Below are positions 35,193 through 47,800 of a stretch of DNA of 64,000 nucleotides, one piece after another (the stretch's first letter is position 1; the number at the start of each line of letters is the position of its first letter). The translations under genes and the position numbers were made by a program. Source of the stretch: Dallia pectoralis (taxonomy: Eukaryota; Chordata; Actinopteri; Esociformes; Umbridae); the NCBI GenBank assembly GCA_029465975.1, contig CM055738.1, positions 4,818,247-4,882,246 on the forward strand, given 5' to 3'. A model generated the notes under the pieces. It searched no databases and had not been told where the DNA came from. It saw nothing but the letters and a program-made list of their open reading frames with translations.

Positions 35193-35285
35193 GATAGGGT
35201 GCTTAAAGGGCTCAAAATGTCTGCCAGAGAGCCCTCGAGCACTTACTGTTTTGATGGTGGGACAGCCCTAATCCCTCACATACTT
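35193..35285. other. Unique linker
   Basis: Short single-copy sequence between the 50-bp array and an interspersed repeat. Confidence 0.4.
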
Positions 35286-35957
35286 TTTTAAATTACATTA
35301 TAATTTAAGCCGATTGAGAACAAATTCTCATTTGCAACAGCGACCTTGGCCAAGATAAAGCAAAAATTTGCAAAACAACATACAGCTACACAATAAATAC
35401 ACAGAATACAAGAGTGCAAATAGCAGTGGGATTCTACATGACAATACAGAATCAAGTGGAGTCAATATCCAGATAATACAGGATGAGGTATAACTAGATC
35501 AGTTGATCAGCATTGATATGGCAATAACTACTATATAAAATACAAAGGGGTGTCTATACACAGAAAGTAAAAGGTTAAAGTGTATCTACATCTAGGTCAT
35601 TCGTGTGCACAGATTATATGACCGTAATTTTAGGAGAAGAACATTTGAGCATGAACAAACATAATTCATAGAATTACAGCAAATAATTCCAAGAATGTAA
35701 ACAGGTATGACAGCAGTACAAAGGAACATGATTCACTGTGTAAATTGGACATGGCAAAAGTAACAAAAGGGTGTGGGAAAAACCAGACAACAGTTAGCAT
35801 GTACAGTCATCAGACAAAAGTTCAGACAGGAGTAGTTTGAAGGCAATGGGTGAGATAAGGACTTCGAGCATTAGATTTTTTGTAATTCGTTCCAGTCATC
35901 GGCGGCTGTAAACTACTAGGCTTTTCGGGTTGACTGAGGCAATGTACCTGCTTGAGC
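35286..35957. mobile_element. Old interspersed repeat, salmonid-type, diverged copy
   Basis: Starts near CGATTGAGAACAAATTCTCA and GCGACCTTGGCCAAGATAAA and ends near AATTCGTTCCAGTCATCGG and TGTACCTGCTTGAGCG. These landmark words, in this order and at about this spacing, match a repeat I remember from salmonid genomic sequence. That is from memory and not from a search. The middle is diverged and has no long open frame. The start of the same family recurs at 46,927-47,040. Class (LINE tail or other) not determined. Confidence 0.6.
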
Positions 35958-36894
35958 GTTCTCCACCCTGTCTCTCTCCTTAACTTATCAGAACCTTACC
36001 TCTTCCTTCTCCACCCTGTCTACCTCTCTATCTCTCTACACCTCTTTCTCCTGCCTCAGAACCTCACCTCTTCCTTCTACACCCTGTCTACCTCTCTATC
36101 TCTCTACGCCTCTTTCTCCTGCCTCAGAACCTCACCTCTTCCTTCTCCACCATGTCTACCTCTCTATCTCTCTACGCCCCTCTCTCTCCATAACTTATCA
36201 GAACCTCACCTCTTCCTTCTCCACCCTGTCTACCTCTCTCCATCTCTCAGAACTTTCCCCTCTACCTCTCTCTCCATAACTTATCAGAACCTCACCTCTT
36301 CCTTCTCCACCCTGTCTACCTCTCTATCTCTCTACGCCCCTCTCTCTCCATAACTTATCAGAACCTCACCTCTTCCTTCTCCACCCCTATCTCTCTACGC
36401 CCTCTCTCTCCATAACTTATCTCACCTCCACCCTGTCTATCTCTTTCTACGCCCCTCTCTCTCCATAACTTATCAGAACCTCACCTCTTCCTTCTCCACC
36501 CTGTCTACCTCTCTATCTCTCTACGCCCCTCTCTCTCCATAACTTATCAGAACCTCACCTCTTCCTTCTCCACCCTGTCTACCTCTCTCTCCCCTCTCTC
36601 TCCATAACTTATCAGAACCTCACCTCTTCCTTCTCCACCCTGTCTACCTCTCTATCTCTCTACGCCCCTCTCTCTCCATAACTTATCAGAACCTCACCTC
36701 TTCCTTCTCCACCCTGTCTACCTCTCTATCTCTCTACGCCCCTCTCTCTCCATAACTTATCAGAACCTCACCTCTTCCTTCTCCACCCTGTCTACCTCTC
36801 TATCTCTCTACGCCCCTCTCTCCATAACTTATCAGAACCTCACCTCTTCCTTCTCCACCCTGTCTACCTCTCTATCTCTCTACGCCCCTCTCTA
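35958..36894. repeat. 74-bp pyrimidine-rich minisatellite, about 12-13 copies
   Basis: Units of the type CATAACTTATCAGAACCTCA, then CCTCTTCCTTCTCCACCCTG, TCTACCTCTCTATCTCTCTA and CGCCCCTCTCTCTC. Several copies are shortened. The strand is strongly asymmetric (C and T). Confidence 0.92.
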
Positions 36895-37190
36895 TTTCCT
36901 CCCTCTATCTTATCCTTCTATCTCCTCTTCACTTCCCTTTCCACCCGTCCATCCTTCTCGCTCCTCCACTTTCTCTCTCTTCTTCTCTCTCTCTCTCTCT
37001 CTCTCTCTCTTTTGCTAACCCTCCATATGAAAAGATCTGACTGCATATTTCTGTTTCCACGTTCACTTGCCTTTTGGATCAAAAGCTCCTGTCGTCCTCC
37101 AGAGTCAGCCGGCTGAAAGTGAATTTAAATAACAATCCTCTTTTCCACTCATCTTCATTCCCAAACAGCTGTCTGTTTCTCCACTGCCCT

Positions 37191-37195
37191 GGCTC

Positions 37196-37243
<48 letters not shown>

Positions 37244-37313
37244 CTCCCCTGCCATGGCTCCTGTTTGTGTGTGTGTGTGTGTGTGTGTGGCTGTTTCTCC
37301 ACTGCCCTGGCTC

Positions 37314-37349
<36 letters not shown>

Positions 37350-37452
37350 CTGTTTCTCAAATGCCCTGTCTCAAGTTTATGTTTATGTGTGTGTGTGGCT
37401 GTTTCTCTACTTCCCTGGCTCTTGTTTATGTGTGTATGTGTGTGTGTGTCTG
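37191..37452. repeat. TG runs separated by a repeated 25-30 bp word
   Basis: Four to five blocks of GGCTGTTTCTCCACTGCCCT and GGCTCCTGTT, each followed by a TG run of 12-40 bp. The last blocks are decayed. Confidence 0.88.
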
Positions 37453-37551
37453 TAACAACTTTGTTAGACGCAATTGAATGTATCCTGTGTATTCAGACAA
37501 AAAGAAAGGTCAAAGTATGTGTCAGTGTAGATTCTTAGCTTGTGTTTATAT

Positions 37552-37554
<3 letters not shown>

Positions 37555-37620
<66 letters not shown>
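37555..37620. repeat. TA/TG microsatellite with inverted start
   Basis: ACATACACATATATATATGTGTGT at its start is close to a perfect inverted repeat centred on the TA run. A long TG run follows. Confidence 0.9.
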
Positions 37621-37622
<2 letters not shown>

Positions 37623-38511
37623 AGTGTAAATAAACAAGCCTGTACATGTGTGTGCAAATTAATACAATTGTCACTTCATCAAATCATGATTGGCCAGTGT
37701 CTAGTGGGGGGTTAGTCTGTGTTGATATGACCCAATGATTGGGGGGGGGGTAGACCAGTGAATAGATGGATGAGTGGAATGTGTTAATGAGAATTATAAA
37801 AATGGTCAATGGACGATGGCGACAAATAGATGCAGACAAACAGACAGCCGTTAAAGCATTCCCACATTTCGGGAACGCCAGGCCTTAAAAGAACGCACAG
37901 TACCTCACAAAAGTGAGTACACCCCTCACATTTCTGTAAGTATTTGATTATATATGTTCACGTGACAACGCTGAAGACATGACACTTTGCTACAATGTAA
38001 AGTAGTGAATGACTGTGGGATCCTAGATGAGAGGCGTCGGGTCCACAGATCCCAGCCGCACAGCCACCCTCCCTCCCCCTGGACCCCCATGTAGTAATCT
38101 GCAGACCTGGCTCGTCCCCATGGTAACAGCGACCACGGGGAGAGAGAAGACATGTCCTGGCTCTGTTCGGTGGAGTTATTCTTCATCCCCTTTCTCTCTC
38201 CCCCTCTTCTTCTTCTTCTTCATCTTCTCAGCTTTCTGCCCCTGGCATCGTCCGTCCTATTTGGCGGCTGTGTCAGAGGTCGAGAGGGACATCTATTGTA
38301 GATCCGCTTGTTTTAACTCGGAGGGAAGTGTATGTGTGTGTGTGTGTGTGTGCGCACGTCGTGAATTACTGAACTGACAAAGCAGATATCCTCACCAGTA
38401 TAGTAAGCCATTGTTACAGTTTTTAGCGATCCCTTGGACCATAATCTCAGAATCTTAATGTCATTTTCCACATTTCTAGACACAAAACTCACAACATTAA
38501 ACACTTGTAAC
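37623..38511. other. Unique DNA, nothing recognised
   Basis: Single-copy sequence with a G10 run near 37,741, a TTC run near 38,210 and a short TG run near 38,331. No exon supported. Confidence 0.5.
38507..38511. repeat. Target-site duplication GTAAC (left copy)
   Basis: GTAAC precedes the LTR and is repeated exactly after it (38,887-38,891). Confidence 0.85.
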
Positions 38512-38886
38512 TGTCACGACTTGTCCAAGGTGTAGTGTGGGTAGCCATATGCAGAGCCGTATAATCCGTTTTATCAGGTTTATTATGTCCACAAAGTAAA
38601 ACAAACCGTAAAACGGCAACGACAATGCTCACTGGTTTAAACTGAAAGGAAAATGCGCATATCGCGCCTTATAATAAATACAGTCCACAACCATAGCAAT
38701 CCTAATGCACAAACACTCACCTCTAACTCAAATGTGACATGGAACAATGAACAGCAACGAGTGACAACTAGCCATCCCCTTTATAGCTCAGTGATTACAA
38801 ATCCCCAACAGCTGTAACCAACATAAACCAGGAAAGGGTGCACCCGAAACCAGACAGTGCAGTACCCTTACTCACCACTCGTGACA
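38512..38886 (-). mobile_element. Solo LTR (375 bp)
   Basis: On the minus strand it begins TGTCACGAGTGGTGAG and ends GGACAAGTCGTGACA, giving TG...CA ends. A TATA box (CTATAAAGGGG, near 38,779-38,789) and AATAAA (near 38,578-38,583) lie in the expected order, and GTAAC is duplicated on both sides. There is no internal region, so it is the product of recombination between two LTRs. The termini resemble those of the complete element at 15,392-18,804 (TGTCACGAC...), but the body differs, so it is another family. Confidence 0.82.
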
Positions 38887-38891
38887 GTAAC

Positions 38892-39395
38892 ACAGGCTCT
38901 CCAATGTTCAAAACATTGCATTGTGCATTCATATCTTTAAAGATACCTTGCATTTGCACAATCAATGGTTCAAACAATAGATTTATCGTGGAATACCATG
39001 GGTACATTGATTTAGATCACCCAGACAAAAGATACCCATAGTTTCACTAGTTAGTTGTTTGTCCAATCATTAGATATTTGTGTACAAAATTGATGATACA
39101 TGTTCCATTATGGTACTACAAGCAAATGAATCCCTGTAAATGTACTTCTGTGGTAAATAGAATAGTACAAACACAGTGGAATCATTGAACAATATTTAAA
39201 ATGTATTACTGTAATGTATTACTGAAATAGAATACAATCACAACATATGTTTATTTGAATCAAAGCAAAAATATCTTAATTAGCTATGAGTACTGTACTG
39301 TACTGTAAAACATCAAATGCAGTGTTCCTCAACGTGCTTGCTTGTACTGTAAGAAACAAAACAGAAGTGATTACTGTACTTCTACATTGTCTCCT
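38892..39395. other. Unique AT-rich DNA, nothing recognised
   Basis: Single-copy sequence without supported feature. Confidence 0.5.
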
Positions 39396-39930
39396 CACTC
39401 CCTCTCCTGTTCCCCTCACCTCCTCACCTCCTCTCCTCTCCGGTTCTCCTCACCTCCTCTCTTGTTCCCCTGACCTCCGCACCTCCTCTCCTGTTCCCCT
39501 CACCCCCTCTCCTGTTCCCCTCACCTCCTCTCCTGTCCTGTTCCCCTCACCTCCTCTCCTCTCTTGTTCCCCTCACCTCCTCACCCCATCTCCTGTTCCC
39601 TTCCTCTCCTCTCTTGTTCCCCTCACCTCCTCTCCTCTCCTGTTCCCCTCACCTCCTCTCTTGTTCCCCTCACCTCCTCTCTTGTTCCCCTCACCTCCTC
39701 TCTTGTTCCCCTCACCTCCTCTCTTGTTCCCCTCACCTCCTCTCTTGTTCCCCTCACCTCGTCTCTTGTTCCCCTCACCTCCTCTCCTCTCCTGTTCCCC
39801 TCACCTCCTCACCCCATCTCCTGTTCCCTTCCTCTCCTCTCTTGTTCCCCTCCTCTCCTCTCCTGTTCCCCTCACCTCCTCTTTTGTTCCCCTAACCCCC
39901 TCACCACCTCCTCTCCTGTTCCTCATTGAC
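39396..39930. repeat. 22-bp CT-rich minisatellite
   Basis: Units CTCACCTCCTCTCTTGTTCC plus CC, with CTCCTGTTCCCC and longer variants, about 22-24 copies. A block near 39,570-39,630 recurs near 39,785-39,850. Confidence 0.92.
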
Positions 39931-41040
39931 TCCACTAAATACATTGTCTGTGCCTGTGATCCACTTTAAGGTTTACATGTGGGGACCTCAATCCCCCCGG
40001 AAATATAATAGGACCTGACAAATGTATTATCAAAATAATTATCTGGCTGTTGCCCCGAAGGGAAATTCTAATTCTGTTTTGAAAAACGTACAATTGGACG
40101 AGTGCGTTAGAATCAGGGTACATTTTTGGTTAACAAAGTTTTTGGATTAAGTTAAGGCTTGGCCAATAAGTTTAATGTTTGTGTTAGGATTGTGGGATAG
40201 AGTTTTAGCGATAAAGTATTGGAAACAGAGATCTTTGGATTTGAGGTCCCCAAAAGAATTGAAACCCAACATCTGTGATTGAGTGTGTGTGTGTGTGTGT
40301 GTGTTTATGTGACACTTTCTGAGTCACTGCATTTGTGGCTGTAAACAGGTCTAAACGGTATGAAGCAATGGTTGATTCCATTGGAAACAGGTGGTTCTGC
40401 TTCCAGCAGTTTCAGCGATTCCTTGTGCAGTCGCCGTGACAACACCGTGAAACCCAAAAAGGAACAGCTTGAAATTCCGATTCCGTTCCGCACATTCTGA
40501 TTGAATCCTTTCAAGGAGCAGATAAAGAGAAATAGAATAACTGAACGCTGAGGGGATGTGGTGACTAGCGTGTTCTATAGAGCTAATGCGCCTCTGCTCT
40601 CCTCCTCTCTCCTCCTCTCTCCTCCTCTCTCCTCCGTATCGTACTCCTACATATCCTCGCCCACTTCTCTCCCTTTCCTCCTCTCTCTTCCTCCTCTCCT
40701 CCACTCTCTCTCCAACCCAGTCCTTCTCATCTTCTCCGCTACATCATTCTCGTATCTCCTCGTACCGCAACTTCTCCCTGTCAGACTCCGCCTCCTTGGT
40801 ACTGGGGCGTTTCCTGGTTCTCGTTAAGCCGCCTGTTCCCAGTTGTTTTTAGTGGGCCCGGGACAGAACCGAACAGCCTGCTCAGGGCGGCCGGGCCCAG
40901 TCGGATCAACTTGCAGTGACTCAAAGGGCCCACAGACGGACAGAGGAGGCCTTTGTCTCAAACGCCCTTATCTGCTCAGCTATGATAACTTACTCCACAG
41001 TCCACTCACATAAACCCTCACTTTGCACATCAACCGTATA
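39931..41040. other. Unique DNA with TG and CTC short runs
   Basis: Single-copy sequence, a TG run near 40,285 and a CTCCTCTCT run near 40,596-40,635. No exon seen. Confidence 0.5.
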
Positions 41041-41067
41041 CTACACACACACACAAACACACACACG

Positions 41068-41102
<35 letters not shown>
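41041..41102. repeat. CA microsatellite
   Basis: CA run with an AA and two CG interruptions. Confidence 0.95.
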
Positions 41103-41103
<1 letters not shown>

Positions 41104-41415
41104 AAGTCCATGGAAAACAAAGTGATATGTAAACACACTGTCCACATAGGGACACACTCACCAGAAACAGACAGCAAACACACACCAGACTAAACAGACA
41201 GCAAACACACACCACACTAAACAGACACAGACACTACACCAAACACACCCTCAGGAACCAAGGTGACATGTGTATACTCTTCAATTACAGACACACACAC
41301 ACCTTCACAGAAAACATTTTTGATGTATACATAGTCACAGAGTGTTTGAGTTTGTCAAGCTAAAAATACTGTTTAAAATATTGTTAATACATTTTACATG
41401 TAAGACACATTTTTT
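41103..41415. other. Unique DNA with a small tandem duplication
   Basis: A 30-bp word around ACTAAACAGACAGCAAACAC is duplicated at about 41,165-41,222. Otherwise single copy. Confidence 0.5.
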
Positions 41416-43215
41416 ACTCAACCCCCAGTCTGGCTGCCTGTCTGTAACAGTTATATTCAACCCTCAGTCTGGCTGCCTGTAACAGTTTTACTCAACCCTC
41501 AGTCTGGCTGCCTGTCTGTAACAGTTATACTCAACCCTCAGTCTGGCTGCCTGTCTGTAACAGTTATACTCAATCCTCAGTCTGTCTGCCTGTCTGTAAC
41601 AGTTATACTCAACCCTCTGTCTGGCTGCCTGTCTGTAACAGTTATACTTAACCCTCAGTCTGGCTGCCTGTCTGTAACAGTTATACTCAACCCTCAGTCT
41701 GGCTGCCTGTCTGTAACAGTTATACTCAACCCTCAGTCTGGCTGCCTGTAACAGTTTTACTCAACCCTCAGTCTGGCTGCCTGTCTGTAACAGTTATACT
41801 CAACCCTCAGTCTGGCTGCCTGTCTGTAACAGTTATACTCTGTAACAGTTATACTCAATCCTCAGTCTGGCTGCCTGTCTGTAACAGTTATACTCAACCC
41901 TCAGTCTGGCTGCCTGTCTGTAACAGTTATACTTAACCCTCAGTCTGGCTGCCTGTCTGTAACAGTTATACTCAACCCTCAGTCTGGCTGCCTGTCTGTA
42001 ACAGTTATACTTAACCCTCAGTCTGGCTGCCTGTCTGTAACAGTTATACTCAACCCTCAGTCTGGCTGCCTGTCTGTAACAGTTATACTCAACCCTCAGT
42101 CTGGCTGCCTGTAACAGTTTTACTCAACCCTCAGTCTGGCTGCCTGTCTGTAACAGTTATACTCAACCCTCAGTCTGGCTGCCTGTCTGTAACAGTTATA
42201 CTCAATCCTCAGTCTGGCTGCCTGTCTGTAACAGTTATACTCAACCCTCAGTCTGGCTGCCTGTCTGTAACAGTTATACTTAACCCTCAGTCTGGCTGCC
42301 TGTCTGTAACAGTTATACTCAATCCTCAGTCTGGCTGCCTGTCTGTAACAGTTATACTCAACTCTCAGTCTGGCTGCCTGTCTGTAACAGTTATACTTAA
42401 CCCTCAGTCTGGCTGCCTGTCTGTAACAGTTATACTCAACCCTCAGTCTGGCTGCCTGTAACAGTTATACTCAACCCTCAGTCTGGCTGCCTGTCTGTAA
42501 CAGTTATACTCAATCCTCAGTCTGGCTGTCTGTAACAGTTATACTCAACCCTCAGTCTGGCTGCCTGTCTGTAACAGTTATACTCAACTCTCAGTCTGGC
42601 TGCCTGTCTGTAACAGTTATACTTAACCCTCAGTCTGGCTGCCTGTCTGTAACAGTTATACTCAATCCTCAGTCTGGCTGTCTGTAACAGTTATACTCAA
42701 CCCTCAGTCTGGCTGCCTGTCTGTAACAGTTATACTCAACTCTCAGTCTGGCTGCCTGTCTGTAACAGTTATACTTAACCCTCAGTCTGGCTGCCTGTCT
42801 GTAACAGTTATACTCAATCCTCAGTCTGGCTGCCTGTAACAGTTATACTCAACCCTCAGTCTGGCTGCCTGTCTGTAACAGTTATACTTAACCCTCAGTC
42901 TGGCTGCCTGTCTGTAACAGTTATACTTAACCCTCAGTCTGGCTGCCTGTCTGTAACAGTTATACTTAACCCTCAGTCTGGCTGCCTGTCTGTAACAGTT
43001 ATACTCAACCCTCAGTCTGGCTGCCTGTCTGTAACAGTTATACTCAATCCTCAGTCTGGCTGCCTGTAACAGTTATACTCAACTCTCAGTCTGGCTGCCT
43101 GTCTGTAACAGTTATACTCAATCCTCAGTCTGGCTGCCTGTCTGTAACAGTTATACTCAACCTCAGTCTGGCTGCCTGTCTGTAACAGTTATACTCAACC
43201 CTCAGTCTGCCTGTA
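41416..43215. repeat. 39-bp minisatellite, about 46 copies
   Basis: Units of the type CAGTCTGGCTGCCTGTCTGT followed by AACAGTTATACTCAACCCT. Variants are CTTAACCCT, CTCAATCCT, CTCAACTCT and shorter copies missing one CTGT or GCCTGT step. The order CTCAATCC / CTGTCTGTAACAG / CTCAACTCT / CTTAACCC recurs near 42,500-42,640 and 42,655-42,790, a local higher-order duplication. Confidence 0.96.
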
Positions 43216-43224
43216 AGGCACACA

Positions 43225-43360
43225 CTAACCACACACACACATGCACACACACACACACACACACACACACAAGGCACACACACACACACACACACACATG
43301 CACACACACACACACATGCACACACACACACACACACACACACAAGGCACACACACACGC
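43225..43360. repeat. CA microsatellite with AAGG and ATG interruptions
   Basis: CA runs separated by ACAAGGCAC and ACATGCAC. Confidence 0.95.
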
Positions 43361-43688
43361 ACGAACATAACAAATCCTCCCACTTTATCTTCCGTATCGA
43401 CGGGCATATATCATTATCATATGGTACCATGAATCCCGGTGTTTGTTTGTCTCCACACATTTGCATACACCCACACATTAATCTATGGACACACTAACAA
43501 TAAATACGAACACGGGGTCCACTTTAAATTAAGTGCTACTTTAAATGCGCCATAAGCAGTAATGGTGGCTACCAAATAATATAACCAAGCTGTTAAATGT
43601 TAGCGGCTACAGTAGATCCATAGCTATGGCATGACCGCTTGACCGAAACAGCAATGTCAGTCATGGAATAGTGCTTTATAAAGGGTGA
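43361..43688. other. Unique DNA, nothing recognised
   Basis: Single-copy sequence, no supported feature. Confidence 0.5.
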
Positions 43689-43738
43689 CACACACACGCA
43701 CACGCACACGCACACGCACACACACACACACACACACA
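43689..43738. repeat. CA microsatellite with CG steps
   Basis: CACACACGCACACGCACACG followed by a pure CA run. Confidence 0.95.
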
Positions 43739-43811
43739 CTAGTACACGGTTGTAATTATTTCATAGAGGCAGAGATCAGGGTGCGGCTTGCTTTAGCATG
43801 CATTAGCCTCA

Positions 43812-44335
<524 letters not shown>

Positions 44336-44900
44336 GATGGAGGGGCTGATGGAGGGGCTGATGGAGGGGCTGATGGAGGGGCTGATGGAGGAGCTGATGG
44401 AGGGGCTGATGGAGGGGCTGATGGAGGGGCTGATGGAGGAGCTGATGGAGGGGCTGATGGAGGGGCTGATGGAGGGGCTGATGGAGGGGCTGATGGAGGA
44501 GCTGATGGAGGGGCTGATGGAGGGGCTGATGGAGGGGCTGATGGAGGGGCTGATGGAGGGGCTGATGGAGGAGCTGATGGAGGAGCTGATGGAGGAGCTG
44601 ATGGAGGGGCTGGTGGAGGAGCTGGTGGAGGGGCTGATGGAGGGGCTGATGGAGGAGCTGATGGAGGGGCTGATGGAGGGGCTGATGGAGGAGCTGATGG
44701 AGGGGCTGATGGAGGAGCTGATGGAGGGGCTGATGGAGGAGCTGATGGAGGGGCTGATGGAGGGGCTGATGGAGGGGCTGATGGAGGGGCTGATGGAGGG
44801 GCTGATGGAGGAGCTGATGGAGGGGCTGATGGAGGAGCTGATGGAGGAGCTGATGGAGGGGCTGATGGAGGGGCTGGTGGAGGAGCTGATGGAGGGGCTG
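44336..44900. repeat. 12-bp minisatellite, about 47 copies
   Basis: CTGATGGAGGGG alternating with CTGATGGAGGAG, plus a few CTGGTGGAGG. The unit is a multiple of three and stop-free in several phases, giving MEGL and (minus) HQPL / APPS / SISP repeats. No coding evidence. Confidence 0.96.
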
Positions 44901-44969
44901 TGCGGAGAATGGAGCAATCATTCATGATGGAATGCAATGTTTTTTTTGCCTCAGTGCACTCAGTTTTTT

Positions 44970-45500
44970 TTTCCTCCGTACTTTTCCTCGGCTGTCTGAG
45001 GGTTTGACTGTCTGTTTCCTCTGACATCTTTCCTGGCTGTATATCTCTGTCTCTCTGTCTCTCCCTGTCTATTTTTCTCTGTCTGTCTCCTCCCGTCTCT
45101 CTCTCTCTCTGTCTGTCTCCTCCCCTGTCTCTCTCTCTCTCTCTGTCTTGTCCCCTGTCTCTCTCTCTGTTGTCTCTCACCTTTCTCACAAACCAAGTGT
45201 GACAGCATCACCACCTTTTGTTCTCTCTGCCTTTCTTTGTCATTCTGTCTTCCTCACTCTGATATCTCTCTTCTCTGGTTATCTCCTTTCTCTCTCTCCA
45301 TCTCTCTCTCCTCACCGTCTATCTCTCCACCTCTCTCCTTTTTCTCTCTCCTCTCCGTCTATCTCTCCATCTCTCACCTTTTGCTCTCTCCACCTCTCTG
45401 TCTCTCCATCTCTCTCCTTTCGCTCTCTCCATCTCTCTGCTCTCCGTCTCTCCCTCCATATCTCTCCTTTCTCTCTCTCACATCTCTCTCTCTGTGTGTT
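44970..45500. repeat. Pyrimidine-rich TCTCTGTC region
   Basis: Strand-asymmetric C/T sequence with TCTCTGTCTCTC and CCATCTCTCTCC words in loose tandem order. No unit is long enough for a single period. Confidence 0.75.
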
Positions 45501-45905
45501 GGCTGTTCTTCTGAGAGGAGCAGGAGACAGACTGGGTCTTTGACCGCAGCAGAGGAGATGCTATCTCTTCACCCAGCCCAGTCTTGTAACACAAGCCATC
45601 ATTGTTCTCCTGTATTTTCTCGGCGCTCCTCGCCTCACACTCTCCCCATCTAACCTCCTACTGTTCCTCCCCTGACTCCCTGCGTCCTCACACACACTCG
45701 CAGATGCCAACATATTTGATCATTCTGATGTTGTTGGAATAGCCAACCTGCAGGGAATCTGAAGTTTAAAGGGTGTCCAAAGTTCGTCATTTCACTTCAT
45801 CTGTTTCGGACAGAATTGGCAGCGACAAACTGGATTCCACAGAACGTCCGGACATTTTAGCTTGCAAAACAATTCAAACGAAGATATGCGATCAATGCAA
45901 AAAGA
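45501..45905. other. Unique DNA, nothing recognised
   Basis: Single-copy sequence, no supported feature. Confidence 0.5.
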
Positions 45906-46165
45906 AAACACACACACACTCACACACACCGTGTCCGGCATACAGACCTACCAAACACACACACTCACACACACCGGTTCAGGCATACAGACATACCAAA
46001 CACACACACTCACACACACCGTGTCAGGCACACAGACCTACCAAACACACACACTCACACACACCGGTTCAGGCATACAGACCTACCAAACACACACACT
46101 CACACACACCGTGTCAGGCACACAGACCTACCAAACACACACACTCACACACACCGGTTAAGGCA
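45906..46165. repeat. 45-bp minisatellite, about 6 copies
   Basis: Two unit types alternate strictly, CACCGTGTC-x-GGCA and CACCGGTTCAGGCATACAG, each followed by ACCTACCAAACACACACACT. This makes a 90-bp dimer. Confidence 0.92.
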
Positions 46166-46926
46166 CACAGTCCTACCGAACTTGGTCTGGGATACTGGCC
46201 ATGTAGGAGCGTGTAGATATAATGAAAACAGAGGAGGGAGGAGTAGAAACAGACAAAGAGAGAAGAGAGAGAAAATTGAGGTAGAGATAATAGAGGAGGA
46301 GGTGTTGAGCGATGAGGAGCTGGTGAGGAAAGTGTAGCTGTCTGTCTCCTCATTCGTCTGTCCTCTCTGTCCTCACCTGTAGCCAGCCTATACTATAAGC
46401 GTACAACTCATCTTATTGGTTCCTATTGCATGTGCCCGGGTCTGACTCGCGTCTTTATTCAGAGGCAGATATTCTGGGTAAGCGTCTGTCTGTGCAAATG
46501 TCACTATGAAATATGATGTCACTTCTTACACTATAATGTGGGATCGCTGCTGTGTGCGATACGTACAGATGTTAGCATTGTTGTCTTAATAAACTGTCAT
46601 TTACAGAGAATAATTTACACTTGCAAAAATACATTTTATTTCGCCTTAACAGTTGTTAAGCTCATTTAAATGTATTGTAAGAAATGCGCTGGCGTTTCAT
46701 TTAATTAAAGCTTGGCCGCTATTGTGTTAAATATTATCCAGAATCCCTCATCTCTCGTCTCCTCTCTCCTCTCTCCTCTGTCTCCTTCATTCCTTGCTCC
46801 TCCTCTCTCCTCTTTCTTCGTCGTTCCTCGACCCTCCTTGCTCCCTCGCCGCATTCTTCTTCGTTCCTCCTTGCTTGTCCTCTCTCCTCCTCTGGAACGG
46901 GGCATTCTACCATCCTCTTTTAAATG
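46166..46926. other. Unique DNA; CTC-rich end
   Basis: Single-copy sequence. About 46,750-46,900 is rich in CTCC/TCTC words. No exon supported. Confidence 0.5.
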
Positions 46927-47040
46927 TTTTTAATTTAACCTTTATTTAACCAGGTAGGTCGATTGAGAACAAATTCTTTTTTACAACGGCGACCTGGGGA
47001 GAAGCTGGGGACGTCATACAACACAATGCATGCACTCCAC
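46927..47040. mobile_element. Fragment of the salmonid-type interspersed repeat
   Basis: TTAACCTTTATTTAACCAGG, then GTCGATTGAGAACAAATTCT and ACGGCGACCTGGGGAG. It shares CGATTGAGAACAAATTCT with the copy at 35,286 and retains the family's first bases, which that copy has lost. Confidence 0.6.
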
Positions 47041-47655
47041 CACAGAGCGACACAAACTCCTCCTCTTGTTTTAGGAGAGACAGAGCGACAGAGAGGCAGA
47101 CAGATTGAGAGAGACAGAGAGTATGACAGACAAAAAGAGAGAGAGGGAAAGGGACTGTCAGAGAGACGGTCAGAGAGAGAGAGAGAGGGGTAGTCAGATA
47201 GAGAGAACCAGCCAGCCAGCTACAGTCTCAGAGTAGCCAGTCAACCAGACCTTGTTAAACACTGGACTCTGACACCTTATGAGTCGTATCAACCGTCCCC
47301 AGTAGCACTGTGCACACGCACACACGTTCCCACAACGTTCGTTTAGCGCACCCGTTATACTGCCTTATCATCCCCCCACAGACTGAGAGTTTGGCTGACA
47401 TTAACAGGGACCGATCAAACCGCCAGGTTCAACAGGAAACGTGTGATTGTACGTCATATGTGACCCAATACGTGAGCCAGTGAAGCCAGTACACACGGTA
47501 CCGTGGTTACCTATTCTGTACATGGATCTCTGCTTTCATGTCGGTGGAGATTTCGCCTGCAGCACTGGAGGATAAACGGTATGTTCTTCATGCATTATGA
47601 ATGCACAGGAGATACCAACAGGATTTATACGAAAGCAACTCCATATCTTCCTGTC
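47041..47655. other. Unique DNA with a GA-rich run
   Basis: GAGA-rich at about 47,080-47,190. Otherwise single copy. Confidence 0.5.
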
Positions 47656-47800
47656 CAACCCCTCCATCTCCATCCTGTCTTCCTGTCCCACTCCTTCATC
47701 TCCATCCTATCTTCCTGCCCCACTCCTTCATCTCCATCCTATCTTCCTGCCCCACTCCTTCATCTCCATCCTGTCTTCCTGTCCCACTCCTCCATCTCCA
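47656..47800. repeat. 36-bp minisatellite, 4 copies
   Basis: Units TCCATCTCCATCCTGTCTTC plus CTGTCCCACTCCTTCA, with CTATC and CTGCC variants. Confidence 0.9.

Noticed and set aside
149..43215. Several arrays with periods that are multiples of 13 (26, 26, 39, 65 bp)
   Set aside because: Units share no sequence and many other arrays have other periods, so the coincidence has no support.
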